Below are positions 24,400 through 35,554 of a stretch of 64,000 bases of DNA, piece after piece; the first letter of the stretch is position 1, and each line of letters starts with the position of its first letter. This stretch comes from Dasypus novemcinctus (lineage: Eukaryota > Chordata > Mammalia > Cingulata > Dasypodidae). The DNA lies in contig NC_080676.1 of NCBI RefSeq assembly GCF_030445035.2, positions 18,514,940 through 18,578,939 of the forward strand, written 5' to 3'. The position numbers were made by a program, and so were the translations under genes. Under the pieces are notes generated by a model. That model did not search any database. It was not told the origin of the DNA and saw only the letters and a program-made list of their open reading frames with translations.

Positions 24400-24800
24400 T
24401 AGTTTCCCAACTGCCATCACAAATACCACATAGTGGGTTAGCTTAAATAAAAGCCATTTCTTGACTTGTGGTTTGGGAGGCTGGAAGGCTTGTCTGCTCC
24501 CAGGGTCAGTAGCCTTCCTGCTGGCCAGCCATGCTTGGAATTCCTTGGCTTTCCCGTAACAGGGTGCTCTCCTCACCTTTCTCTTCTGATTTGTTGGCTT
24601 CCAGCTTCTGACTCCTCCTGGCAGCTTTCTTTCTATAAAGTCTCCAGTAAAAGGATTAAGACTCACCCTGATTCAATTGGCCACACCTTAACTAAAAATA
24701 ACATCTTCCAAAGGTCCTACTTAAAATGGGTTCGCACCCACCAGAATGGGATTAAAATTAGTTTTTTTCTGAGGTACACAATTCAACTACCACGGGATCC
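24400..24800 (-). mobile_element. MaLR-type LTR, antisense
   Basis: On the plus strand it begins near TCACAAATACCACATAGTGG and contains TATAAAGTCTCCAGTAAAAG, CAATTGGCCACACCTTAACT and the end ACACAATTCAACTAC. This is the reversed layout of MLT1/MaLR LTRs. Edges approximate. Confidence 0.6.
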
Positions 24801-25599
24801 TTCTTCAAAAACCCAAAGCCCCTCTCACTCCTCCATTTTTTCTATATCAAAATGAGAGACAAATAGTGGGCACTTATTGAAATACTGGCTGCTTACGTTG
24901 GTGATGAATATCTATGAGGCCCTAAATTCTGTGAATGCTCTGCATCCCACTCAAATTCATTGAGGAGGCACAGTTTAATAAAAAGAACCAGACACACTAC
25001 TTTATGGTAAAATGACTTGAGCAATTTTCTAACTTCTCAGAGTCTCAGTTACTTCATCTGTAATATAAGGACAATAATTCTGCATGAACTATAGAAGGTC
25101 ATTTTCACCTGGATTGGAAAAACAAAACAAACAAAAACCTACTTTTTTGTTTCCAAGTATTGTTTTCAATGGACATCCCTCTCATAGGCATCCCTCAACC
25201 TTACCCACACTTTGAAGGGTCAGGACTGGGATTAGATTCAGAGATACAAGAAGCAACAGGATAGGGTTGTTGTTCAGGCATGTGAAGAGGCACTAGGTTG
25301 AGGTGACAGTGCCTGTTATAATCTTGAGATATTTTTTTAAACTGAAAATCAAATGGTTTGATTAAAAATATAATAAAAGACTTTGCTAGAGTCAAAATGG
25401 TCCGGGGAAAATATCATATATCCGGTTGGAATTTGTGATAGGTTGTTTTGAGGATCAAATGAGGCAATCTGTAGGAGGGTACTTTGTATATTATAGAATG
25501 CAATCTAGATGTATGGTGACAATAATGTTTTCTCCCCCCCATGTTTTCTGCTTTCCAGGACAAACCCCTCCTGCCATACTTATGAAGTTAAATATACTG
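24801..25599. other. No gene; unassigned DNA with a MIR
   Basis: A MIR-like copy (+) lies at about 24965-25090: TGACTTGAGCAATTTTCTAA, then GTTACTTCATCTGTAATATA. The rest is unrecognised. Confidence 0.5.
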
Positions 25600-26075
25600 T
25601 CCCACGTAATGAAATGTTCATAGCAGCTTTCTTCATAAAACCCAAAAGTAGAAACAACCTAAATGTCCAACTGCCGGTAAATGGATAAACACATTGTATA
25701 TATATGCATGCAAAGGAATTCTACTCACCATAAAAAGGAACAAACCATTGACACACTCAACAACACGAATAAATTTCAAAAGCATTATGCGAAGTAAAAG
25801 AGATCAAAAGACCACATACTGTACCACAGCATTTAAATGAAATTCTAGAAGAGGCAATCTATAAGGCCAGAAAACAGAGCAGTGTTTGCTTGAAGCCAGG
25901 GGAAGGGGATGGGATTGACTGCAAAGGAGCAAGAGGGAATTCTGGGGGATGGTTGTGGTGAGTGTTAGACAATTGTGTATATTTGTCAAAGCTCATGAAT
26001 CATATACTTTTAAAATGTGAATTTTATTGTCTATCAATTTCAAATCAATAAAGCTGATTTTAAAGAAAAGGTAAC
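25600..26075 (+). mobile_element. Old L1 3'UTR end
   Basis: AATGTTCATAGCAGCTTTCT, AACCTAAATGTCCAACTGCC, and the end CAAATCAATAAAGCTGATTT match the generic old-L1 3' terminus in sense orientation. Confidence 0.75.
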
Positions 26076-26346
26076 TGCCATAAAGATTTCTCTTAATATT
26101 TACTCTTAAAGCTAGAAAATGTAAAGCTAGAAAATTTAACCCACCAACTGAAGAGCACATATATGGTAAAAAAGGTTGGCAAGATGAAGTATATTTGAAT
26201 TGTTCAGAGTAAGAGACCCTGGACTATCTTATGGTCCTTTCTGACCACTATCGTGCTGTTAATATGTTACTAGTAAAAGATATAAGGAAAGGGAAAAAGC
26301 CAAGATGGCGGCAGAGTAAGGCACTTAGAGTTAACTCCTCCTATAG

Positions 26347-26820
26347 TGTTGTGGAATTTAAGAGAAGTTCAATTATTTGAGTATAGAGAGGCCAGGACTC
26401 AGGAATGATTTTGAGAAGGAAAAATGGTTTATTGACGGCCTGCCGGACTCAGGAGCTTTCAGTTTGAATCCCGAGCCCTGAACAAGATTTTCAAACGTCT
26501 TTTATACAGAGAGGAAAGGCCAAATGGTCCCTTTGTTTCAGTTCTCAATAGGCTTCAATTAGCATATATCTTCCACATCTTAGGTAAGCTTTTAGCATGG
26601 ACTCCAGACATTCTAGATAAGCCTTCAGGGTATTTGGTTTTTGCATTTCCCCTAAATACTTAAAGTTTATAGCCCTTGCATTGTTAAACATTTCCTGGGA
26701 CTGGAGCAGCTGCCAGTCCCTAAGGGCAGGACTGCAGCCTCTTACCGTTCTACACCCACAAGTCAAACAACTTAGTTATCTCTGAAGAGACAAAGAGCCT
26801 TCCACCCATAGCCCACATCA
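26347..26820 (-). mobile_element. ERV solo LTR 1 (antisense), 474 bp, 4-bp TSD
   Basis: The plus strand starts TGTTGTGG and ends CCCACATCA, forming short inverted termini. It is flanked by the direct repeat ATAG (26343-26346, 26821-26824). On the minus strand it shows TGTATAAAAGACG (TATA) and then TCAATAAACCA (polyadenylation signal), the correct LTR order. A 4-bp duplication fits a gammaretrovirus-like (ERV1) insertion. Related to 28460-28908. No retroviral gene is present. Confidence 0.75.
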
Positions 26821-26959
26821 ATAGGACAGTTAGTAATCATGCAGAGCTATCTAAAGCAGCTGTTTGGGGGCTCCAGGAGACCAGAATAGCATCCTGCAAC
26901 ATCCTTGAAAGTATGGAAGGAGGAGACTGCCCATCTGCAAAGATCTGTGAGTAGAGCCC

Positions 26960-27740
26960 TCCATGCTGCAGGACCCAGCTCAAGCTGCCCCGGGAGTTAT
27001 TCTGTGGCTGGAGTTGGAAACCCCATTTCCGAAAAACGGGGGAGGAAGACATGGTGTGGCACTGACTTCAGCTACTGATTAGTAAATCTGGCGGGCTAAA
27101 GTATAATCCTAAAAATAGCTAAAATTTAAACCTGTTCAAGTGAGAAATAGGCTGGTAGCTGCCATCTTAACTCCACCCTCACTCCCCCAAGAGGGGAAGC
27201 AGGCGGGACTGAAAGTCACAGTGCTGGTAGGCATGGGCTTCTTTCTACCCAGATTGGATTTGCAGCTCCAGCCTAACCCCCAGCGCCATCTCCAGCAGTG
27301 GAGGAAGCTAGAGGAACCTGCACCGCCTCTCTGGGAAACTGCAAGCCATGCTGCAGGGGCTGGTGCTCATCATACTCTAGCGGCACAAGCCACCTCAGGA
27401 GCTATTCTGTAGCTGGTGTTAGAAGGTCCATTTCCCAAAAGGGGGGCAGGAAGAGACGGCTGTCCACCGACTTTAGCTGTTGATTGGTGGACTCAGCTGA
27501 CTGATGTATAATCCTAGGAACAGGTAGGGTTCTGAACTTGTCCAAGTTGGAAAGAGGCTGGTAGCCACCATTTTGACTCTGCCCCTCGCATGAAGAGAAG
27601 CCTGGCTGACTGAAAATCAGTGACGTTAGGACTGGCTTCTTTCCACCAAGATCGGACTGCAGCCCTAGTGGAAGCTCCAGCCCCACCTCCAGCAGGGAGG
27701 AGGCTCATAGGACCTGCACCAGGCTCTCCAGGCAACTGCA
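26960..27740 (+). repeat. Two tandem ~406-bp units in the L1-A 5'UTR
   Basis: TTCTGTGGCTGG at 27000 recurs as TTCTGTAGCTGG at 27405, and GTATAATCCTA at 27101 recurs at 27507, offsets of 405-406 bp. Between them, GGCTGGTAGCTGCCATCTTA and GGCTGGTAGCCACCATTTTG also pair. The units are diverged but collinear over most of their length. Confidence 0.8.
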
Positions 27741-28445
27741 GGTGATTTCAGCCAGTACAGACTGATGAGATGGACACCTGGAACTGAATCCCCACATCCC
27801 AATAGGATAGGAGAGGACAGGTTTCCTCAGCCTCTCCTGGCTACTGCACACATTTTCAGTCCACAGGAACTGGTTTGCTGAGCACGTTCAAGTCCATCTC
27901 CACCTCTGCTCCCACCCCCCACGGGATAGGAGGGGGCTAGTGTTCCCTCAGCCTCTCAGGGCAATGGTGGGAAATTTTTACTTACAGGGACTGAAACATT
28001 GGGCATCGGTGGTTCTATTCCCACCCCCGAAAGGTCAGAAGGAACAGTACCCCCTCAGCTTCTCGGGGTAACTGCAGGCATATTTGGCCCATACAGATTA
28101 GATTGTTGGACAGCCCAGAGGGTCCATCTCCACCACCAGCAAGGAATGGGGGGCAGTGCTATGTCACTTTAAATGGGCAACTGTGATCATTTTGGACCCA
28201 CACGGAAAAGATTTCTGCCCAAAACTGCAGCTCCATCCCCACCCCAGGTAGGGGAGGAAGGGGTGTGAAGCTTCATCAGTATTTCCAGGCAACTACAGAC
28301 AGTCTTGTCCTGCACAACTTGGATTACTACACACAGGTCCAGCTCTGTCCCTATCCCTGGCAGAGGAGAAAGGTGGTAGAAACTTCATCAGTTCCTGGGG
28401 CAACAAGGGCAGCTTCAGCCTCCACAGCTTACAGCACTAACTATA
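27715..28445 (+). repeat. About seven ~110-bp degenerate tandem units in the L1-A 5'UTR
   Basis: A phrase of the type CCTCAGCCTCTC...GGCAACTGCAG...CCATCTCCACC...GGGGAGG recurs with starts near 27720, 27825, 27946, 28053, 28163, 28272 and 28384, spacings of about 105-121 bp. It is GC-rich and lies directly downstream of the two 406-bp units. Confidence 0.7.
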
Positions 28446-28459
28446 TTCTTGGCTCCTAC

Positions 28460-28908
28460 TGTAGTGGAGAAATTCGGATAGGCGCGGTTTCGAAGGCCAG
28501 GACACGAGAGAAAATGAGAAGGAAGTTGGTTTATTTCGACCGGCCGGGCTCGGCGGACTCTTGTCCTAATAAAAACCGAGCCCCGAACAGCCTTTTCCAG
28601 ACCCTTTTATACAGAGGATATAGGATTAGGAAGACTAACAGTGATGGTAAACAGACCTTTGGTTAGGTTCTTCAGATCTTAGTATCAGATAGGTTATTTC
28701 CTCCCGGTGAGTTACATATTCTCCACATCCAAGCCAGTTTGGATTAGCATAGCTCCACATTGTCTGGAGGCAGCCCTGAATACACATTCAGTCTCACATC
28801 CCTTCTGAACATTCAAAGACTGTAGGGCCTTTATTACTTATTTGGCCATCTTGGAGACTAGGTACTCTTGGAAATAATTTTGATTTTAATGCACAGGCTA
28901 TATCACTA
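28460..28908 (-). mobile_element. ERV solo LTR 2 (antisense), ~449 bp, CpG-rich
   Basis: Collinear with LTR 1: GGCCAGGACACGAGAG, TTGGTTTATTTCGACC (AATAAA on minus), CCCTTTTATACAGAGG (TATAAAA on minus). Flanked by CTAC (28456-28459, 28909-28912) if the terminal CA has mutated to TA. Several CpGs are intact (GGCGCGGTTTCG, TCGACCGGCCGGGCTCGGCGG region), so it looks younger than LTR 1. No internal retroviral sequence is attached. Confidence 0.72.
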
Positions 28909-29045
28909 CTACACAATCAGCAGGGGAGAAAAAACAAGAAAGCCCTAAACTAAAGAGAGAAACTGCATCCAGAATAAATACATCTAGTAAGCCACATGAG
29001 AAGACACCTACAAAAAATTACAATCCATACCAGAAACAGGAAGAT

Positions 29046-29949
29046 ATGGCCTAGTTCAAGGAACAAGATAAGCCTCCAAATGACATAAAGGGATTGAGAC
29101 AACTAATCATAGATGTTCAAACAAATCTCCTTAATAAAATCAATGAGATGGCTAAAGAGATTAAGGATATTAAGAAGACATTGGAGAAGCACAAAGAATT
29201 TGATAGCATACATAGAAAAATAGCAGATCTTAAGGGAATGAAAGGTGCAATAAATGAAATTAAAAATACACTGGAAGCATTTAACAGCAGATGTGAGGGG
29301 GTGGAAGAAAGGATGGCCTCCAAAAGCAAATATACAAAAGAACAGATGAAGAAAAAAATGGAAAAAATTGATCAGGGTATCAGGGAACTAAATGACAGCA
29401 AAAGTTGTGCAAACATACATGTCATGGTTGTGCCAGAAAGAAAAGAGAAGGGAAAAGGGACAGAAGAAGTATTTGAAAAAATAATGGTAGAAGACTTCCC
29501 AACCCTATTAAAGGACATAGATATCCGTGTCCAAGAAGTACATTGTACTCCCATCAGAATAAATCTGAATGGACCACCTCCAAGACACATACTAATCAGA
29601 ATGCCAAAGACAAACAAAGAATTCTGAGAGCAGCAAGAGAAAAGCAATGGATAACGTATAAGGGATTCCCAATAAGATTAAGTGCCAATTTCTCACCAGA
29701 AACCATGGAGGCAAGAAGGCAGCAGTATGATGCAGTTAAGATACTGCAAGAGAAAAATTGCCAGCCAAGAATTTTATATCTGGCAAGATTATCTTTCAAA
29801 CATGAGGGTGAGTTTAGAATATTAATAGATAAACAGAAACTGAGAGAGTTTATAACAAAAAGACTGGCTTTACAGGAAATACTAAAGGGAATATTACAGC
29901 CTGAAAAGAAAAGACAGGAGAGAGAGGCTTGGAAGAGAGCTGAGAAATG
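29046..29949 (+). pseudogene. L1-A ORF1 remnant (RNA-binding ORF1p)
   Basis: L1 ORF1p is the trimeric RNA chaperone of LINE-1. The ATG at 29046 is followed by TAG at codon 3; the second L1 in this window has AAG there. The frame is then open to about 29627: a lysine/glutamate-rich coiled-coil region, then an RRM-like NIHVMVVPE stretch. A frameshift near 29600-29625 moves the C-terminal domain (ILRAAREKQWITYKG, then SPETMEARRQ) to another frame, ending at TGA 29948. Two lesions make it non-coding. Confidence 0.85.
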
Positions 29950-32185
29950 ATGATTCTATCAGTAACAGTAACTAAAAGTGTAAAAAGAGTGGTGAAAATA
30001 AAATGACAGATAAAGCCCAAAGGTCAAAATGGATGAAATAAGAACTGCCTTTACAGTAATAACATGGACAATTAATGGATTACCCTCTCCAATCAAAAGA
30101 CACAAACTGGTGAAATGGATAAGAAAATATGAACCATTTATATGCTCTCTACAAGAGACTCACCTTAGACCTAAGGATACTAATAGATTGAAAGTGAAAA
30201 GTTGGAAAAAGATATTTCGCACATGCAGTAACCAAGGGGAAAAAAAAAAAAAAGTTGGGGTCGCTGTACTTATATTGGATGAAATACACTTAAAAGCAAA
30301 ACTGTTATTTGAGTTAAGGAAGGACATTACATATTAATAAAAGGTATGATTCACCAGGAAGAAAAAACAACCATAAATGCATGTGCAGCTAACTAGGATG
30401 TCCCAAAATACATGAGGCAAATGCTGGAAAAACTGAAGGGAGAAATAGACATCTCTACAATTATAGCTGGAGACTTCAGTACACCACTCTCACCATTAGA
30501 TAGAACATCTGGGCAGAGGATTAATAAACAGCTTGAACAATATGATAAATGGACTAAACCTAATAGACATATACAGAACATTGCACCTCAAAACAGCAGG
30601 ATATACATTCTTTTCAAGTGTTCGTGGATCTTTCTTCAGATAGACCATATGTTGGGTCACAAAGCTGCTCTCAATAAATTCAACAATATCAATATTATAC
30701 AAAGCACTTTCTCTGACCATAATGGAATAAAGTTGGAAATCAAAAAGAGGCAGAAAAAGTGAAAATTCACATTTATGGAGATTAAATAACACACTCTTAA
30801 ATAATCAGTGGGTCAAAGAAGAAATTTCAAGAGAAATCAATAAATATCTTGAGGTGAATGACAATGAGAACACAGCATATCAGAACCTATGGGATGCAGC
30901 AAAGGCAGTGCTGAGAGGGAAATTTGTAGGCCCCAATACTTACATTAAAAAAGAAGAAAGATCTAAAATCCATGAGCTAACTACACAGCTGGAGGAACTA
31001 GAAAAAGAACAGCAAACTAGTCCCAAAGCAAGTTGGAAGAATGAAGTAACAAAGATCAGAGCAGAAATTAATGAAATAGGGAACAAAAAACAATAGAGAA
31101 AATTAACAAAACCAAAAGTTGGTTCTTCAAGATTAACAAAATTGACAAACCCTTAGCTAGACTAAGAAAAAAAGAGAGAAGATGCAAATTAATGAAATAA
31201 AAAATGAAAATGGAGACATTACTACTGAGCCCACAGAAATAAGAGAGATAAGAGCATACTATGAACAACTTTATGCAAAAAAACTAGACAATGTAGATGA
31301 AATGGAAAAATTCCTAGGAACATAAAACAACCTACACTGGTGCTTGAAGAAATAGAATCACAAATAAAGAAACTGAAATAGTTATCAAACAGTTCCCCAA
31401 AATGAAAAGCCCAGGACAAGACAGTTTCAAAGGTATTTCTACCAAGTATTCAAAGAAGATTTAATACCAATCTTACTCAAACTCTTCCAAAAAATTGAAC
31501 AAGAAGGAACTCTACCAAACTCATTCTATGAAGCCAATATCACCTTAATCCAAAGTCAGATAAAGATATATGAAAAAAGAAAACTACAGACCCACTTCTT
31601 TAATGAAAATGGATGCAAAAATCCTCAATAAAATACTTGCTAATCGAATCCGACAAAACATTAAAAGATTTATTCATCATGATCAAGTGGGTTTTATACC
31701 AGGCATGCAAGGGTGGTTCAACACAAGAAAATCAATCAGCATAATAAACCACATAAATAAAAGAAAAAAATCACATTATTTTATTGATTGATGCAGAAAA
31801 GTCATTTGACGAAGTATAGCATCCTTTCTTGATAAAAATACTACAAAAGATAAGAATTAAAGGAAACATTCTCAACATGATAAAGGCCATATATGAAAAG
31901 CCCACAACTAACATTGCACACAATGGTGAAAGACTGAAAGCTTTTCCACTGAGATCAGGGAGAAGACAAAGGTGCCCACCATCACCACCGTTGTTCAATA
32001 TAGTGCTAGAGGTTCTAGCTAGAGCAATCAGGCAAGAAAAATAAACAAAAGGCATCCAAATTGGAAAGGAAGAGTTAAAATTTTACTACTCACAAATGAT
32101 ACAATCCTATATCTAGAAAGTTCTGAAAAATCTACAACAAAGCTGCTAGAGCTAATAAACAATTTCAGTACAAGATCAGTAAGTA

Positions 32186-33028
32186 GAAGCAGCTGTGGCT
32201 CAAGTGATCAGACTCCCGCCTAACACATGGGAGGTTCATTGTTCAGTTCCTAGTGCTTCTGAAAGAAGACAGCAAGCTGGCGCAATGGGCAGGTGCAACA
32301 AGCTGGCACAAGAAGATGATGCAACAAGAGACACAAGAAGAAAAAGATAATGAGAGACACAAAAAAGCAGGGAGCAGGGAAGTGGCTGTGGCTCAATCAG
32401 TTGCGCTCCTGTCTACCACATGGGAGGCCCTGGGTTTGCGGGAGAGCCGCCTAGCCCACAAGTGCCATGGAGTGCCACCTGGCCCACAAGTGCCACAGAG
32501 AGCCGACTCAGCAAGGTAAGGCAACAAAAAAGGGAGACAAAGAAAAATGCAGAAGAACATGCAGCGAACGAACACAGAGAGCAGACAGCAAAACAAATGG
32601 GGGCATAAATAAAAATAAATACAGACACAGAAGAACACACAGCAAATGGACACAGAGAGCAGACAACATGCAAAAAGCTGAAAGGGGGGGGGGGGCAGAA
32701 TAAAAAAAAAAGCAGGGAGCAGAGGTTCCCAGTGCATCCTAAAGAAGGACAAGCAGGATGGCGAGCTGGCATGACAGGAAGGCATGGAGAGCTGATGCAA
32801 CAAGATGATGCAACAAGAGACACAAAAGGAAAAACATAATGAGAGACACAACAAAGCAGGGAATGGAGGTGCTTAAGCAATTAGGCACCTCCCTCTCACA
32901 TCAGAGGTCCTGGGTTCAGTTCCTGGTGCCTCCTGAAGAAACAAAGAAGACAAACATACATAGCAAGTACAAACAATGAGGGGGTAGTGAGAGATAAATA
33001 AATAAAATAATCTTTAAAAAAAAAAAAG
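32186..33028 (+). mobile_element. Composite DAS SINE in L1-A ORF2, itself split by another DAS SINE
   Basis: The first head is at about 32186 (AAGCAGCTGTGGCTCAAGTG). The element resumes after the inner SINE at 32723 and has a second tRNA-like head at about 32870-32935 (GGGTTCAGTTCCTGGTGCC), then a body and tail ending A(12). Flanking L1 ORF2 text is continuous (TTTCAGTACAAGATC before; AAAAATCAGTGG after). Probable short duplication AAGATC. Shows the multi-unit design of long DAS elements. Confidence 0.75.
32378..32705 (+). mobile_element. Inner DAS SINE inserted into another DAS SINE
   Basis: Head GAAGTGGCTGTGGCTCAATC to an A-rich end, bounded by the duplication AAAAAAGCAGGGAGCAG (32361-32377 and 32706-32722; the A run partly overlaps the tail). 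Contains a run of 12 G near 32685-32696. Confidence 0.85.
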
Positions 33029-35280
33029 ATCGATACACAAAAATCAGTGGTGTTTCTATACAATATGCAATGTGAGGAGGAAGTCAGGGAAAAAAATTCC
33101 ATTTACAATAGCAACTAAAACAATCAAATATTTAGGAATACACTTAACCAAGGAGGTAAAACACTTTTATCCAGAAAACTACAATGCATTGCTAAAAGAA
33201 ATTTTAAAAGACCTAAATAATTGGAAGAACATTTCATGCTCATGGATTGGAAGACTAAATATCATTAAGAAGTCAATTCTACCCAAATGGATATTCAGAT
33301 TCAATACAATCCCAATAAAAATTCCACCAGCATTTTTAAAACAAACGGAAAACACAATTATCACTTTTTTCTGGAAGAATAAGAGGCCCCATATAGCCAG
33401 AAAAATTTTAAAAAGGAAACGTGAAAGTGGAGAACTCTCACTTCTGGATTTTAAATCATATTACCTAGCTACAGTGGAAAAAATAGCCATGGTATTGACA
33501 CATAGACCTATGGAACCAAACTGATGGTTCAGAAACAGACCCTCACATCTATGGCCAAGATGTGATTTTTGACAAACCTGTCAAACCCACCCAGCTGGGG
33601 CAGAACAGTCTATTCAACAAATGGTGTGGGGAGAACAGGACATCCATAGCCAAAAGGAAAAAAGAAGACTCCTATTTCATACTTTATTTAAAAATTAACT
33701 CAAATTGGATCAAAGACCTAAATATAAAAGCAAGAACCGTAAAGCTCCTTGAAGAAATGCAGGGAAACATCTTCAAGGCCTGGTGGTACGTGGTGAATTC
33801 TTAAACCTTACACTGAAAGCATAAGCAACAAAAGGAAGCACAGATAAATAGGACCTCCTCAAACTTCAACGCTTCTGGGATTCAAAGGACTTCATCAGGA
33901 AGGTGAAAAGGCAGCCTACTCAATGGGAAAAAATATCTGGAAACCACATATCCGATAAAGGTATGCTTCCATTCTATATAAAAAGATCATACAACTCAAC
34001 AATAAAAGAACAAGCAATCCAACTGAAAAATGGGAAAAAGATTTAAATAGACACATCTCCAAATTAGAAACACAAATGGCCAAGAAGCACATGAAAAAAT
34101 ATTCCATATCACTAGCTATTAGAGATCATTTGGGAAATGCAAACCAAAACAATAATGAGATATCATCTAACACCGCATAGAATGACCATTATTTTAAAAA
34201 ACAGACAACAATAAGTTCTGGAGAGGATGTGGAGATATAGGAATACTCCTTCACTGTTGGTGGGAGTGTAAAATGGTGCAGCCTCTGTGGAAGAAAGTTT
34301 GGCAGTTCCTCAGGAAGCTAAATATAGAACTGCCATATGATCCAGCAATTCCTCTATTAGGAATGTAGCCAGAAGAACTAAAAACTATGACACGAACAGA
34401 CATCTGCCTGCTGATGTTCATAGCAGCATTATTCACAATTGCCAAAAGATGGAAACAACCCAAGTGTCCATCAACCAATGAATAGATAAACAAAAGGTAG
34501 CATATACATATGATGGAATATTATGCTACAGTAAGAAAATATGAAATTGGGACATAATGCTAAGTGAAGTAAGCCAGACACAAAAGGACAATTATTGCAT
34601 GGTCTTATTAATATGAACTAAACACAAAGGATAAACTCATGGAGTTAAACCTAGAGTATAGGTCATTAGGACATAAAAGGAGGATTGAGAAGAACTGCTG
34701 ACGCTTAATATATGTAGAACTTTTAATTGACTTGAGTATAAAAGTGTGGAAATGAATAGAGTTGATGGCAACACTTTATAGTGAGTAGCAGCTGGCTTAC
34801 AAATGGGTTTGTGGCTGAAAAGGGTGGTCTGGGGAAGTAAATACCAGTTGGAAGAAAACTAGAATAATCTAGAGACTGAATAAACAGTGAAACCAGAGGT
34901 GGATGAGAATTGTGGTTGATGGTATAGATGCAAGAGTGTTCTATGAGCTAGAGCAGATGTACATCAGTATTGCAGAGTGGTGGGAATGTGGAGAAACATG
35001 GGAAAAATACAATTGGTGTGACCTATGGACTGTGGTTAACAGCAATACTATAATATTCTTGCATCAATGCCAAAGATGTACTATGTTGATATTGGGGGGT
35101 TATGGAAAAAGTATATGAAATGTATGCTATAGACCATTATTTGTAGTAATAGTCTGATGATATTATCTCATAAATCTGTAACAAATATTCCACCATGGTG
35201 TGATGTGTTGGTGAAGGGGTGTTATATTGGAATTAGTGACTATCTACCTCATAATTTTATTGGAAAGATTAAATAAGTTA

Positions 35281-35554
35281 ATATGTATAAGAAACTTAAC
35301 ATCAGTAAATGTTAACTATTACTAAAGGTAATTCCAAAGTGCAGTTCTATAAAAATTGTTCTATGAAGTGCCAAAACAATGTTATTCCATGTAAAAAGCT
35401 CTCAGATAATCAGATTTTAGTCAAGTATAAATTTTGAATTTCTAGTAGATCAGTTGTCTTGTCTAAGAGGTTTATGCAGCTAACAAGCCCAATTTGTTTG
35501 AGATGTGTTATGTGTTTTAAAGGATGATGTTTTACCAAACATTAAAGAATGTAT
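35281..35554. other. Unassigned DNA between two L1 elements
   Basis: AT-rich, no recognised repeat or ORF. Confidence 0.4.

Larger units (their letters stand above)
30029..34130 (+). pseudogene. L1-A ORF2 remnant (endonuclease and reverse transcriptase), broken
   Basis: The ATG at 30029 lies 79 bp after ORF1. The endonuclease domain is recognisable: SLQETHLRP near 30150 (catalytic Glu), GDFS near 30470, and SDHNG near 30710. The reverse-transcriptase region is at about 31.5-32.1 kb ([14 protein letters not shown]). The usual FADD metal-binding motif is replaced by a degenerate TNDT near 32092. The C-terminal part is at 33072-34130. At least six frame changes and stops are visible, and 0.83 kb of SINE DNA interrupts it at 32186-33028. 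Not functional. Confidence 0.85.
26290..35280 (+). mobile_element. Long, decayed L1 (L1-A) with 5'UTR, ORF1, ORF2 and 3'UTR
   Basis: It begins with the L1-type GCCAAGATGGCGGCAGAG. The 5'UTR is tandemly organised (26.9-28.45 kb) and holds two antisense solo LTRs. ORF1 (about 29046-29949), ORF2 (about 30029-34130, broken) and a 3'UTR (about 34500-35280) follow in order. Without the secondary insertions it would be about 7.2 kb, near the length of an L1. The 3' boundary is unclear and no target-site duplication was found. Many stops and frameshifts make it inactive. Confidence 0.85.

Noticed and set aside
26821-28459. Interior of an ERV provirus between the two LTRs
   Set aside because: Each LTR has its own probable 4-bp duplication, no primer-binding site or retroviral protein similarity was seen, and the DNA fits an L1 5'UTR with tandem units.
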